Of a stretch of DNA of 64,000 nt, positions 1-9,402 are shown piece by piece (the first letter of the stretch is position 1; each line of letters starts with the position of its first letter). Under the pieces are notes generated by a model. The model had not been told where the DNA came from. It did not search any database and saw only the letters and a list, made by a program, of their open reading frames with translations. Both the position numbers and the translations under genes were made by a program. The stretch comes from an uncultured Clostridia bacterium. Lineage in GTDB: Bacteria; Bacillota; Clostridia; Christensenellales; Borkfalkiaceae. The stretch spans positions 124,001 to 188,000 of the forward strand of contig CASESJ010000003.1 in NCBI GenBank assembly GCA_949290575.1, read 5' to 3'.

Positions 1-423
1 ATAGTAAAAAATTTCTTAAAGCCCTCGTCATCGGTGACATACAAAACTAAGTTGTATTTATAAGGGTAAAATAATTTTAATGATATTTATCTCAAAATTG
101 TACACCGTTTTAAAATTGAGTGTGATTTTATTGATTATTTTGTGAATTTATTCAAATTAACAGAGTGGAAAATTGTATCACGCAAAATACATATTTATAT
201 CAAAAAAACAGAAAATTGATTGACAAAACAGATATTATTTGTTACTATTCATATAACATTATTCACATGATTTTTAGATGGCTTTTTGTGCTCAGGACGG
301 GAAAAGCGGTGGATTAATCTTTGTCGGATTATCTGCAGAAACGAGAAAATCATGTGAGTAATGAAGTTGCTTTTTATGTTAAAGTAAAGAGTATTGATTT
401 TACACTAATTTTGGGAGGATTTT
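1..423. other. AT-rich intergenic region upstream of opp operon
   Basis: This stretch is AT-rich and I find no convincing gene in it. A 60-residue reading frame at 321-503 overlaps the oppA start in another frame and looks like chance. The only clear signals are a sigma-A type promoter at 220-248 and the oppA ribosome binding site at 413-419. The first 180 bases show no recognisable coding end or terminator. Confidence 0.6.
220..248 (+). promoter_or_regulatory. sigma-A promoter of opp operon
   Basis: TTGACA at 220-225, 17 bp spacer, TACTAT at 243-248. Transcription would start near 255, leaving an untranslated leader of about 170 nt before oppA. Confidence 0.6.
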
Positions 424-2505
424 ATGAAAAAAATTGTAAAATCAACAGTTGCAATCGCTTTGGGCTGTGTAATGACCCTCAGTATGGCTGCATGCGGAGA
501 TAGCGGTAACTCGAATAAAGTAGTTATTGGCAGCGTTACCGAAGCTTCCGGCGATTTCCGTTTCCCTGCGGCGTATGGTGGTTCGAGTGTTGGTGCGGCA
601 GATCAGGATATATCCGGAATGTCCAATGGCTATGAGACTATGTCTGTAAATCAGAATGGTTCTTATGTCTGGAACGAAACCGTTGTTAAGTCTCACAGTG
701 AAACCGAAAATCAAGACGGTACTTATACAATAGAGATGGAAATTAATCACGGACTGCTTATGAGCAACGGCGAAGAAGTAAAGGCTATAAATTACCTTGT
801 ATATTCGCTCGTTTTCTCTACGCCTGTTTCTAAGGCTGCCGGCGCAAGCGGTATGGCAGGTAATGTATTTGTCGGATTTGATGAATTCTCGGCATACACA
901 GGCAATGCAACAACGCCTGTCAAGTTTACAGGTCTCAAATTGCTCAGCGAATATAAGTTCTCTGTGACGATTTCGTCAGATTATTATCCTTATTACTTTG
1001 CTTATGTCTACGGTGCTATTTCGCCCTATGACCTTGAACTTACGGCAGGCGATGCTGACTATGTAAAGGCGGACGAGACAGGTGCTTGGCTCGATAATGA
1101 ATTCTATGCAAAGACGGGTGACACATATGACAGCGTAGCTCATCTGCAAAAAGCGAGATATGACATTTCCACATATCCTTATACAGGTGCATATGTCATA
1201 AGCAAATGGGATGCTGCGACTAAGGAGACGACTCTCACACTGAACCCTAATTTTGCAGGTAACTTCGAGGGACAGAAACCCCATATTGAAACTGTCGTTT
1301 ATAAATATGTTGTTTCAGAAACTCAGATTTCTCAGCTTAAATCAGGTCAGGTAGATATTATTGAAGGTATTACGGGCGGCGACGAGACAAAACAAGCTCT
1401 CGATGTAATAAATGAAAGTCCCGATAAGTTCAAGGAAAACCATTTTGACAGAGCAGGCTACGGTAAAATCCAGTTCGACTGTGACTTTGGTCCCACAATG
1501 TTTGCAGAAGTTCGTCAGGCAGTAGCTTACAGCTTTGACAGGAATGATTTCGCTCAGAGTTTCACCGGCGGCTATGGTGCTCTCGTAAACGGTCCTTATT
1601 CGACCAACTTTGAGGCATATATGAACAACGCTGAAGAAATCGAAGATAGCCTTAACTCGTATGCTTTCTCGGTAAACAATGCAAAGCAGGTGCTTATTGA
1701 TGGTGGTTGGATTTATAATTCCAAGGGTCAGTCCTTTGTGGAAGGTCAGTCAGGCGTTGACAGCGTAAGATATAAAAAACTTACAGCAGAAGAAGCTACT
1801 GATGTAAATAAAAACTATCAGTCGGTACGCAATGAAGACGGTATTGTCTATAAAACTGTCAACATAAACGGCGAATACTATATGCCACTGGTAATCAACT
1901 GGTTCTCGTCAGAAGATAACCCTGTATCCGACCTTCTCGTAACAATGCTTCAGAAAGCTTCGTCGCTCACATCTATTGGCATGGTTATCCGTCAGGAAGT
2001 CGGTTCGTTTACTCAGCTCACCGGTGAAATTTACAGAGAACCTACTTTTGGCTACAGCGGTACGCCCACTTACGGCATGTTTAACCTTGCAACGGGCTGG
2101 AATAGTGAAATCTACGATTACTCGTATAACTGGAGCCTTGATGAAACATGGTTTGATTACAGTGTAAACAAGCTGTATGATGAATATGACAAGGCATATC
2201 CTTACTACGATAATGACGGAAATCACGAAGTAAAGACATACGAAGAGGCTATGGAAGAATCCGATGGCAAACTCGGTATGGACTATATCTCCATGGCAAT
2301 GGTTTACGACGCAACTACCAAGGAAGAGTATGAAAAGTGGTTTGTAGCCTATATGCTTCGTTGGAACGAGCTGATGCCCGATATTCCTCTGTACAGCAAT
2401 ATCTACTACGACATATATAATGCGGATATTGTCGGCTATGAAACATCGCCTTTCTTTGGCGCTGCTGAAGCAATAATTTATTGCTCATTGGCATCTGCAC
2501 AGTGA
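424..2505 (+). CDS. oppA: oligopeptide ABC transporter substrate-binding lipoprotein
   Basis: A 693-residue extracytoplasmic solute-binding protein of the SBP_bac_5 (OppA/DppA) family, the peptide receptor of the importer encoded just downstream. The N-terminus is a lipoprotein signal: two lysines, a hydrophobic stretch and a lipobox ending MAAC with the modified cysteine at residue 24, so it should be tethered to the outer face of the membrane. It is somewhat longer than the usual 500-600 residues. The ATG is preceded by a good GGGAGGA site at 413-419. It is separated from oppB by 132 bases containing a hairpin, a common way to make the receptor more abundant than the permeases. Family is secure from context and fold-level similarity; peptide specificity is unknown. 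Confidence 0.9.
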   Translation: MKKIVKSTVAIALGCVMTLSMAACGDSGNSNKVVIGSVTEASGDFRFPAAYGGSSVGAADQDISGMSNGYETMSVNQNGSYVWNETVVKSHSETENQDGTYTIEMEINHGLLMSNGEEVKAINYLVYSLVFSTPVSKAAGASGMAGNVFVGFDEFSAYTGNATTPVKFTGLKLLSEYKFSVTISSDYYPYYFAYVYGAISPYDLELTAGDADYVKADETGAWLDNEFYAKTGDTYDSVAHLQKARYDISTYPYTGAYVISKWDAATKETTLTLNPNFAGNFEGQKPHIETVVYKYVVSETQISQLKSGQVDIIEGITGGDETKQALDVINESPDKFKENHFDRAGYGKIQFDCDFGPTMFAEVRQAVAYSFDRNDFAQSFTGGYGALVNGPYSTNFEAYMNNAEEIEDSLNSYAFSVNNAKQVLIDGGWIYNSKGQSFVEGQSGVDSVRYKKLTAEEATDVNKNYQSVRNEDGIVYKTVNINGEYYMPLVINWFSSEDNPVSDLLVTMLQKASSLTSIGMVIRQEVGSFTQLTGEIYREPTFGYSGTPTYGMFNLATGWNSEIYDYSYNWSLDETWFDYSVNKLYDEYDKAYPYYDNDGNHEVKTYEEAMEESDGKLGMDYISMAMVYDATTKEEYEKWFVAYMLRWNELMPDIPLYSNIYYDIYNADIVGYETSPFFGAAEAIIYCSLASAQ

Positions 2506-2549
2506 TAATATTCGCGTCTGAAAATATTATTATTTGTTAACAATTCAGT

Positions 2550-2582
2550 TGAGCCGCAATATACTGAGCATGTTGCGGCTCA
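2550..2582 (+). terminator. hairpin between oppA and oppB (partial terminator or mRNA stabiliser)
   Basis: A 10-bp perfect stem (TGAGCCGCAA at 2550-2559 with its complement at 2573-2582) around a 13-nt loop, followed by a weak T-rich stretch (ATAATATTTT). Since oppB-F follow without another obvious promoter, it probably reduces read-through or protects the oppA 3' end. Confidence 0.5.
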
Positions 2583-2637
2583 TAATATTTTATAATGTTA
2601 AAACTAACAATCCGCGCATGTGGAACAATGGTGAATT

Positions 2638-3669
2638 ATGGCTAAATATTTAATCAAACGAATACTTTATATGTTGCTTGTGATGATTATATTATCGCTG
2701 CTAATGTATGTAATTTTCAGTCTGATACCGTTTGACAGGGCGCGCGTTCTCGCGGATGCACAGAAAAATAATTTTAAAAACGACCCTGACGGTCCTGCAA
2801 AATTAGAGGCGTTGTATCAATCATATCGTGTGCAACTCGGTTTGGATAAAAATGTGTTGGAGCGTTATCTTATGTGGTTGGGGCTGATGCCTTTAAACGG
2901 AAAGTTTAATGGCATATTGCAGGGCAACCTCGGAACGAGTTACACTACCATTCAACAGCCTGTAATCGATGCTGTAAAAGAACCGATGCAGAATACAATT
3001 TTCATGAATATATTCGCAACTATCCTTGCGCTCGGGATAACTATACCGCTTGGCATATTTTGTGCGGTAAAAAAAGGTAGTAAGCGTGATACGGCTATTC
3101 AGGTTGGCACAATAATAGGTTATAGTATGCCTACATTCATAACGGCAATACTTTTCATTTTCCTTTTCGCTGTAGCAATTCCAATATTTCCTGTTTCCGG
3201 CATGCAAACAAGCGGAGCTGATTACACTGGTTTTAGAGCTTTTGCCGATAAATTATATTATCTTGCTCTGCCTTTGATAGTAATGACATTCTGTTCATTG
3301 GGCGGAATGACAAGATACGTGCGAGCGTCTATGATAGAGGCACTTTCTATGGACTGTATTCGTACGGCAAGAGCGAAAGGTTTGCGTGAGAGAACGGTTA
3401 TTTATTCTCATGCATGGAGAAATGCACTTGTACCGATTGTTACACTTATTATTGGTTGGTTCTTAAGCATATTCTCCGGCTCGATGATGATAGAAAATAT
3501 TTTTGGTATAAACGGCGTTGGTAAATTTTATATTACCGCGCTTACAGGAAACGATTACGATGTAGTGCTTGCCCTGCAGATGTTTTATGTCTTTATTGCT
3601 CTGCTCGGCAACCTGATTATAGATATAACTTATGGTCTTATAGACCCCCGCATAAGAATTTCTAAGTAA
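2638..3669 (+). CDS. oppB: oligopeptide ABC transporter permease OppB/DppB
   Basis: A 343-residue inner-membrane permease. The first transmembrane helix covers about residues 10-31 (ILYMLLVMIILSLLMYVIF), followed by an external loop containing the GNLGTSY segment typical of OppB, then five further helices. The cytoplasmic EAA coupling loop is visible as CIRTARAKGLRERTVI near residue 240, which docks to the ATPases. Length and architecture are normal, in contrast to the next gene, its partner permease. It starts with ATG; the ribosome binding site is poor. Third gene-order position and the short 11-base gap to the OppC gene support a single operon. Confidence 0.92.
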   Translation: MAKYLIKRILYMLLVMIILSLLMYVIFSLIPFDRARVLADAQKNNFKNDPDGPAKLEALYQSYRVQLGLDKNVLERYLMWLGLMPLNGKFNGILQGNLGTSYTTIQQPVIDAVKEPMQNTIFMNIFATILALGITIPLGIFCAVKKGSKRDTAIQVGTIIGYSMPTFITAILFIFLFAVAIPIFPVSGMQTSGADYTGFRAFADKLYYLALPLIVMTFCSLGGMTRYVRASMIEALSMDCIRTARAKGLRERTVIYSHAWRNALVPIVTLIIGWFLSIFSGSMMIENIFGINGVGKFYITALTGNDYDVVLALQMFYVFIALLGNLIIDITYGLIDPRIRISK

Positions 3670-3680
3670 CGAGGTAGATT

Positions 3681-6149
3681 GTGGATAAAAAAGATATGAA
3701 TACCGAAGAAAAACTTAATTCAACATCTACCGAGGCGCGCGAAGAGGTAAAAACTGCCAATGCTGCAGACCCTGTGCAGACGAAACCTGTGACAGGAACG
3801 CGCAAGAAGGCTGGTGTTGCAAAGAATAGTTCTCAGTCGAAGTCGGATGTTGCAGCGGAAGTCAGTGACCGTGAAGTGCAGGCTGAGAAAAAATCTGTTG
3901 ACGCTGCAGACCCTGCGCAGACGAAACCTGCGGCAGGAACGCGCAAGAAGGCTGGTGTTGCAAAGAAGAGTTCTCAGTCGAAGTCATATGTTGCGGAAGC
4001 AGACGTACAGGAAGCACAGTCCGAGGCAAATGTTGATGTGAAAGCAGACGTACAGGAAGCACAGTCCGAGGCAAATGTTGTTGCGGAAACAGAGGTCCCG
4101 GGTACGCAGATCCAGGAACAAAAAGCCCAGAGCAAATTTGTTTTATTCTTTAAGGCTCTCGGTAAAAATACGGTAAAGAATTTTAAACTTGCAGGCAAAA
4201 CTATTTGGCGTTGGGGCAAATATGCATTTGTGGGCGGTAAAGCAAAAGAACTTTCTATGGCGGAAAAACTTGCTGTAGAAAAAATCGAAAATCCTACAAA
4301 GATGATTGTTAAAAATTTCTTTAGCAGGAAGCTTTCAGTAATATCGCTTATATTCCTTGTGGCAATGTTTTTATTTGTGTTTATAGGTCCTGCTGTCAAT
4401 CCTATAGATCTTAGCTATACGGAATCACTGCATCAGAACCTTGCCCCCGGTTTTAGCATGCTGAGTGTTCCGAATGAGCTTAAAAACAATGTCGATACCA
4501 TATCATCTTTCAGCTTTTATTCCGTAGGACTTTCGGATGACGGCAAGGTATATACTTGGGGCAATACAGCTCTCATTAACTCGACGAACAATTCAGATAT
4601 GTCAAAACTTCCCTCGGAACTGACAAAAAGCAAAGTAAGATTTGTTTCTGCCGGTTATAATCATGCTATTGCTATCACGGAAGAAGGCAAGGTTGTAGGC
4701 TGGGGTGAAAAGGCTAACTCGCAGTACGGACATGGCGGCAGTATGTCTGGTACTTCTCAGGTAATAGAAATGCCCGATGAGCTGATTGAAGGAACCATAG
4801 ATGTCGATCAGGTCAAACAGCTGGAATGTGGCTATCAGGTTACGGCTATAGTTATGAAAGATGGAAGCTGTTACTACTGGGGCAACAAATCCGGCGCATC
4901 CAATTTAACACTTTTGCGCAATGGCAACATGGATTATGTTGCATTCACTAATTCATCGGTAGTTGCAGTTGATAAGGACGGCAAATTACAACTTGGCTCA
5001 AGCAAGTCTCAGTACGATAGTATAACTTTAACGGATGAAGATGGCAATACCATTCTTGACGAGAACGGTCAGGTTAAATTCTTCTCGCTGACAGAAGATT
5101 ACCTTGCTGATAAAACCATTAAAAAAATAGCTACTACAAGTACATCTATCGCTATACTCACCACTGATAATAAACTGATTGTTTCGGGTGTTGTCACGAG
5201 TTCAGCCAACAAGGTAATAAATCAGCCCTCGATTAAAGATGAAACAATAATCGACATTATGGGTGGTGCAAAGCATTATACTGTACTTACAGACAAAGGC
5301 AATATATATTCATGGGGTGATAATAACCTCGGTCAATGTAATTCACCGTCCTCTGTGTCAGGTGCGGCATCTCTTGAAGGCGGAGCTTTCCAGACTTATG
5401 TTCTTAACAAAGATGGCAAAATTCTCGAAAGTTGGGGTCTGAAAGGTTATCTTATGGGTACTGACGATCAGGGACGCGATGTTGCAACTCGTGTTATGAA
5501 CGGCGGTAAAATGACGATGACCATAGGTGCTGTGGCAGTTATTATTTCTTCGATCATCGGTATCATCGTCGGTTGTCTCGCGGGCTATTTCGGAGGTTGG
5601 GTAGATATGCTATTGATGAGAGTTACGGAAGTATTCTCTTCGCTGCCTTTCCTGCCGTTTGCGCTGATACTTTCTGCCGTTCTTGCGGGAAGCAGCGTAA
5701 GTGAAACAACGCGAATATTCATTATAATGGTAGTGTTAGGATTGCTATCATGGACAGGTCTTGCGCGTATGATCAGAGGTCAGGTTCTTGCTGAAAGAGA
5801 GAAAGAATTTGTAACTGCGGCAAAAGCGATGGGTGTAAAGGAATCCAAGATAGCTTTCAAGCACATTCTGCCTAATATAATATCTATAATTCTAGTGAGT
5901 ATGACGCTTGACTTTGCGGGCTGTATGCTTACTGAGGCGTCGCTGTCATATTTAGGATTCGGCGTTCGATTGCCAAGTCCTACATGGGGTAATATGCTTA
6001 ACGGTTGTAATAATGAAGTGGTTATCGCGAACTATTGGTGGAGATGGTTGTTCCCTGCGTTATTCCTTTTGCTCACAACTATAAGCATAAATATAATAGG
6101 TGACACTCTTAGGGATGTCATGGACCCTAAATCTTCATCTGAGAGGTAG
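3681..6149 (+). CDS. oppC: OppC-type permease with RCC1-like propeller inserted in its first external loop
   Basis: An 822-residue protein; ordinary OppC is about 300. Residues 1-150 are a hydrophilic, repeat-containing Ala/Lys/Glu-rich tail. A transmembrane helix follows at about 217-238 (FSRKLSVISLIFLVAMFLF). Residues about 272-588 hold seven RCC1-type repeats, recognisable by DGKVYTWG, EGKVVGWG, DGSCYYWG, DKDGKLQLG, DNKLIVSG, KGNIYSWGDNNLGQC and DGKILESWG, each preceded by a GYNHAIAI-like strand. The last repeat runs directly into LMGTDDQGRDV, the conserved OppC segment before helix 2. The remaining C-terminal part is a normal permease core with EAA loop EFVTAAKAMGVKESKI. The propeller therefore sits between helices 1 and 2, outside the cell. 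Start is GTG at 3681 behind GAGGT. One uninterrupted frame argues against an artefact. Confidence 0.9.
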   Translation: MDKKDMNTEEKLNSTSTEAREEVKTANAADPVQTKPVTGTRKKAGVAKNSSQSKSDVAAEVSDREVQAEKKSVDAADPAQTKPAAGTRKKAGVAKKSSQSKSYVAEADVQEAQSEANVDVKADVQEAQSEANVVAETEVPGTQIQEQKAQSKFVLFFKALGKNTVKNFKLAGKTIWRWGKYAFVGGKAKELSMAEKLAVEKIENPTKMIVKNFFSRKLSVISLIFLVAMFLFVFIGPAVNPIDLSYTESLHQNLAPGFSMLSVPNELKNNVDTISSFSFYSVGLSDDGKVYTWGNTALINSTNNSDMSKLPSELTKSKVRFVSAGYNHAIAITEEGKVVGWGEKANSQYGHGGSMSGTSQVIEMPDELIEGTIDVDQVKQLECGYQVTAIVMKDGSCYYWGNKSGASNLTLLRNGNMDYVAFTNSSVVAVDKDGKLQLGSSKSQYDSITLTDEDGNTILDENGQVKFFSLTEDYLADKTIKKIATTSTSIAILTTDNKLIVSGVVTSSANKVINQPSIKDETIIDIMGGAKHYTVLTDKGNIYSWGDNNLGQCNSPSSVSGAASLEGGAFQTYVLNKDGKILESWGLKGYLMGTDDQGRDVATRVMNGGKMTMTIGAVAVIISSIIGIIVGCLAGYFGGWVDMLLMRVTEVFSSLPFLPFALILSAVLAGSSVSETTRIFIIMVVLGLLSWTGLARMIRGQVLAEREKEFVTAAKAMGVKESKIAFKHILPNIISIILVSMTLDFAGCMLTEASLSYLGFGVRLPSPTWGNMLNGCNNEVVIANYWWRWLFPALFLLLTTISINIIGDTLRDVMDPKSSSER
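3762..3985 (+). repeat. direct repeat (83 bp, two copies) in the OppC N-terminal tail
   Basis: 3762-3844 and 3903-3985 are nearly identical, offset by 141 bp (47 codons). Both encode ADP-QTKP-GTRKKAGVAK-SSQSKS, a basic Ala/Lys/Ser-rich module. The exact multiple of three keeps the reading frame, suggesting recent in-frame duplication. Confidence 0.85.
3999..4080 (+). repeat. 45-bp tandem repeat in the OppC N-terminal tail
   Basis: The unit starting GCAGACGTACAGGAAGCACA at 3999 recurs at 4044, a period of 45 bp (15 residues, ADVQEAQSEANV plus three). It is acidic where the preceding repeat is basic. Confidence 0.85.
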
Positions 6150-6153
6150 TGCA

Positions 6154-7185
6154 ATGCCTTTATTAGAAGTTAAAAATCTCCACACCTATTTTAAAACCAA
6201 AAAGGGTATAGTCAAGGCGGTAAATGATGTATCATACACTCTTGAACCCGGTAAAACTATCGGCATAGTCGGTGAATCGGGCTCGGGAAAGAGCGTATCG
6301 GCAATGAGTATTTTGCGCTTGCTCGATGGCAACGGCTATATTGATGATGGAGAAATTCTTTTTGAAAATAATGGAACAGTAGAGGATTTGACAAAAATAC
6401 CTCTCAACAGAATGTATGAGATAAGAGGCAATCAGATTTCTGTAATATTTCAGGAACCGATGACATCTCTCAACCCTGTATTTTCAGTAAAGCGACAACT
6501 TTCCGAGCCATTCATAATACATCGTGGCATGAACAAGAAGCAGGCAGCTATAGAGGCGGTTAAAATGCTTGAAGCTGTGCAAATTCCCAATCCGGAAGCG
6601 GTGGCGAAGCAATATCCTCATCAGTTATCAGGCGGTATGCGACAGCGCGTAATGATTGCCATGGCGTTGGCTTGCAGACCTAAAATTCTTATTGCTGATG
6701 AGCCTACAACTGCGCTTGATGTAACGATACAGGCACAGATACTCAAGCTGATGAATGATCTTCAGCGCGAAAACGGCACTTCGATAATATTTATAACTCA
6801 CGATTTGGGCGTCATAAATGAAATGGCAGACGACGTGGTTGTAATGTATTGCGGACAGGTAGTAGAAAAGTCATCGGCAAGGAAGATATTTACCGATTGT
6901 AAGTTCAGTCATCCTTATACCGAAGGTTTGATGTATTCTATCCCCAGAATGGAAAATGTCGGACAAAAACTTGAACCCATCCCGGGTGCAGTTCCCCATC
7001 CGCTTGCCTTGCCTAAGGGTTGTAAATTTGCTCCCCGCTGCAAATATTGTACCAATAAGTGCATAGAGGAAGAACCGCAACTTAACGAATATGAGCCTGG
7101 TCAGCTTATAAGATGTTTCTATCCCAACAAGGAGGTGAGGAGAAGTGCCGAGCACAAAGAAATTACTGTCAATTACCAATCTTAA
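6154..7185 (+). CDS. oppD: oligopeptide ABC transporter ATP-binding protein OppD
   Basis: A 343-residue ABC ATPase that powers peptide import with OppF. Visible motifs in order: Walker [10 protein letters not shown]-loop [10 protein letters not shown], signature LSGGMRQRV, Walker [13 protein letters not shown], and switch histidine in FITHDLG. The C-terminal oligopeptide-transporter domain has a four-cysteine cluster ([14 protein letters not shown]), a motif that binds a [4Fe-4S] cluster in some OppD/DppD proteins. I chose the ATG at 6154, behind GAGAGGTAG at 6141-6149 and right after the oppC stop, rather than the upstream frame opening at 6100 inside oppC. Length is normal. Confidence 0.93.
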   Translation: MPLLEVKNLHTYFKTKKGIVKAVNDVSYTLEPGKTIGIVGESGSGKSVSAMSILRLLDGNGYIDDGEILFENNGTVEDLTKIPLNRMYEIRGNQISVIFQEPMTSLNPVFSVKRQLSEPFIIHRGMNKKQAAIEAVKMLEAVQIPNPEAVAKQYPHQLSGGMRQRVMIAMALACRPKILIADEPTTALDVTIQAQILKLMNDLQRENGTSIIFITHDLGVINEMADDVVVMYCGQVVEKSSARKIFTDCKFSHPYTEGLMYSIPRMENVGQKLEPIPGAVPHPLALPKGCKFAPRCKYCTNKCIEEEPQLNEYEPGQLIRCFYPNKEVRRSAEHKEITVNYQS

Positions 7186-8797
7186 AAAATATTTTCCGAT
7201 AGCAAAGACTTCTCTTTTTCAGAAAGAACGCCTCTATGTCCGCGCGAACGAAGAAATAACGCTTGATATCAACGAAGGTGAAACCTTTGGTCTGGTAGGT
7301 GAGTCCGGGTGCGGAAAATCTACTCTTGGCAGGGTAATTTTGCAACTCTACGACCAGACCGCCGGTAATACCATGTATTACGGCAGGACGATATATGAAA
7401 TTGCTCCGAAGTATGTAAAGAAAACTTTGAAAAATGCTGAAAGGTATGTTTCGCTTTACAAAAATGCCCAGGCAAAGGCAGACAGACTTGTAAAAGAGTG
7501 TGAGGATTTGGGGGATGAGGCGACGTTTTTTCAGCTTCAGGAGAAAAATCTTGCTGTTGCAAATGCACAGTCTGCGCTTCAGAGAGTAGCCAAAATACTC
7601 GGCGGTTTCACTTTCGTTCCGGAAATAAAGCAGGGTGCGGCAATCTTGCTCAAAAAACACAGCAGCCATGTAGCAATTACGCGCTACAATAAAAAACTCC
7701 GCGTTATAGAGCTTAAAGTTGAAACTGTCAATGCACATATTGAAAAAAAGATCAGCAAAAACAGTAAAGCGCAGCTGGCGGAAAAGTGGTTGAATTATCT
7801 TACAGCTAAGAAATTGCATCTTGAGCATAAACTTGAAAAAGAACAAGCGCGGTGCAACAGCATAGAACAGGAATTGCAGGCACTCAAAGAAAAACTCAAG
7901 GATAATGCAGATTTTGTAGAGTATGAGAAGTATCTTGATGACGGTATAGACCTCTCCTGCTTGACATATAACGAAATGCGGTTTCTTAGAAAGGATTTGC
8001 AGATAATTTTTCAGGACCCGTACTCATCTCTTGATCCCAGAATGACCATAGGTCAGATAATCGAAGAAGGACTTGTTACACACAAGTTTTTCAGACATGG
8101 TTCTGCTAAGATGCGCGAATATATTCTGAAGACAATGAACGATTGCGGCTTGCAGGATTATATGCTTCACAGGTATCCCCATCAATTCTCAGGCGGACAG
8201 AGACAGCGTATATGCATTGCGAGAGCTCTTGCTGTTAAACCTAAGTTTATCGTGTGCGATGAATGCGTGTCCGCGCTGGATGTGTCAATACAATCGCAGA
8301 TAATTAACTTATTGCAGGAGTTGCAGAAACGGGAAAAATTCACATATCTTTTTATTTCGCATGACTTGTCTGTTGTAAGATATATATCTAACCGCATAGG
8401 CGTAATGTATCTCGGCAATATAGTAGAAATGTCGGATGCAGAAAGTATATTTAAAGACCCCAGACATCCTTACACTGTTGCGTTGCTTAGTTCCATACCA
8501 ACAACAGACCCGAACGATCTTCAAAAAGAAAGAATTATTCTTGAGGGAAATATACCTAGCCCCATACGCCCGCCTTCAGGTTGCAAGTTCCACACGAGAT
8601 GTTTCATGGCGTGCGAAAAGTGTAAGCGCGTCCCTCCTCCCGTAGTGGAAGTGAGTGAAGGGCATTTTGTGGCATGTCATTTCCCTGAGAGAAAAATTGA
8701 CGAAAACGGCAATTATCTTTTTGAAATTCCTAAGACTGAGAAGAAATCAACTAAGTTGGATGACCTTGACGATATGACTGCTAAGGTTAAAAATTGA
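7145..8797 (+). CDS. oppF: oligopeptide ABC transporter ATP-binding protein OppF with a long helical insertion
   Basis: A 550-residue ABC ATPase; OppF is normally about 320. Walker A (GESGCGKST) lies near residue 55 and the Q-loop [10 protein letters not shown] near 290, where a usual OppF has only about 45 residues between them. About 190 residues (roughly 80-272) are therefore inserted; they are rich in Lys, Glu, Gln and Leu with heptad-like spacing ([20 protein letters not shown]), suggesting a coiled coil. The rest is standard: signature FSGGQRQR, Walker [13 protein letters not shown] (Cys in place of the usual Pro region), switch histidine ISHDLS, and a C-terminal [14 protein letters not shown] cysteine group. 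GTG start at 7145 behind AAGGAGGTGAGG; it overlaps the oppD end by 41 bases. Confidence 0.9.
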   Translation: MPSTKKLLSITNLKKYFPIAKTSLFQKERLYVRANEEITLDINEGETFGLVGESGCGKSTLGRVILQLYDQTAGNTMYYGRTIYEIAPKYVKKTLKNAERYVSLYKNAQAKADRLVKECEDLGDEATFFQLQEKNLAVANAQSALQRVAKILGGFTFVPEIKQGAAILLKKHSSHVAITRYNKKLRVIELKVETVNAHIEKKISKNSKAQLAEKWLNYLTAKKLHLEHKLEKEQARCNSIEQELQALKEKLKDNADFVEYEKYLDDGIDLSCLTYNEMRFLRKDLQIIFQDPYSSLDPRMTIGQIIEEGLVTHKFFRHGSAKMREYILKTMNDCGLQDYMLHRYPHQFSGGQRQRICIARALAVKPKFIVCDECVSALDVSIQSQIINLLQELQKREKFTYLFISHDLSVVRYISNRIGVMYLGNIVEMSDAESIFKDPRHPYTVALLSSIPTTDPNDLQKERIILEGNIPSPIRPPSGCKFHTRCFMACEKCKRVPPPVVEVSEGHFVACHFPERKIDENGNYLFEIPKTEKKSTKLDDLDDMTAKVKN

Positions 8798-9000
8798 CAA
8801 TGCTTTTTTGGAACAAATTAAAAAAATACGATAAAAAAGAGCAGGAAAAGAAAGAGGAAGAAATAGGTAAGCTCGGGCATCTTGAAAGAAAGGATATTTT
8901 TGCAATGATAATATCGGCATTATTTACGATAGTGCCTATATGTCTGCTTGTGCTTTTAGGTATTTCTTTCTTCTCGCTCTGGGTGTTTGGTTTGTTATAA
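8794..9000 (+). CDS. small single-span membrane protein, unknown function
   Basis: A 68-residue protein with a highly charged N-terminal half (KKYDKKEQEKKEEE) and one or two hydrophobic helices in the C-terminal half (about residues 36-67, ending at the stop). It begins with TTG at 8794, overlapping the oppF stop as TTGA, or with ATG at 8800; AAGGT at 8783-8787 fits the TTG better. Tight coupling to oppF and the position before the operon terminator suggest a role with the transporter, but I recognise no family. Confidence 0.6.
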   Translation: MTMLFWNKLKKYDKKEQEKKEEEIGKLGHLERKDIFAMIISALFTIVPICLLVLLGISFFSLWVFGLL

Positions 9001-9018
9001 TTTTATATCGGTTAAACT

Positions 9019-9050
9019 TAATGCGTCGCAAAATTTTTTGCGGCGCATTA
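9019..9050 (+). terminator. stem-loop ending the opp operon
   Basis: TAATGCGTCGCAAAA at 9019-9033 pairs with TTTTGCGGCGCATTA at 9036-9050, with one U-G pair. The tail is T-rich but not a clean U-run. Confidence 0.6.
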
Positions 9051-9402
9051 TTAATTATATAGTTTTTAAATATGTGTTTTAATAAATTATATAATAAACT
9101 AAACATAAGTAAAAACAACATATGGACAAACAGTATAAAAATTGATACAATAAGTTATATGAACAATGTGTGCGCGCTTATAAATATTTAACCTTAAAGA
9201 CTGTTCAATTGCTTTAACATTTTATCAGTATTTTCAGAATATAGAATAAAATATATTTAATAATTTTGAAATTAATTACAGTATGACCAGATGCTTTTTG
9301 TAAAAAATTTAAAAATTTTTGCGTTAAGTGACTAAGTTACAGAAAAGCGGGTTTTTCTCTGTTATAATGTCAGTGTAAATAACAGAAAGGAGAACTTTAA
9401 AT
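9051..9402. other. AT-rich intergenic region before trxA
   Basis: No gene is visible. It holds a TATAAT at 9363-9368, with no good -35 at normal spacing, and the trxA ribosome binding site AAAGGAGA. The composition changes here from the AT-rich opp cluster to the GC-rich remainder of the window. Confidence 0.5.

Noticed and set aside
321..503. 60-residue frame overlapping the oppA start
   Set aside because: Out of frame with oppA and lacking a ribosome binding site; its second half is the oppA signal peptide read in another frame.
2534..2543. TTGTTAACAA as a Rex or similar operator
   Set aside because: The palindrome lacks the central spacer of a Rex site and lies inside the oppA-oppB gap with no promoter.
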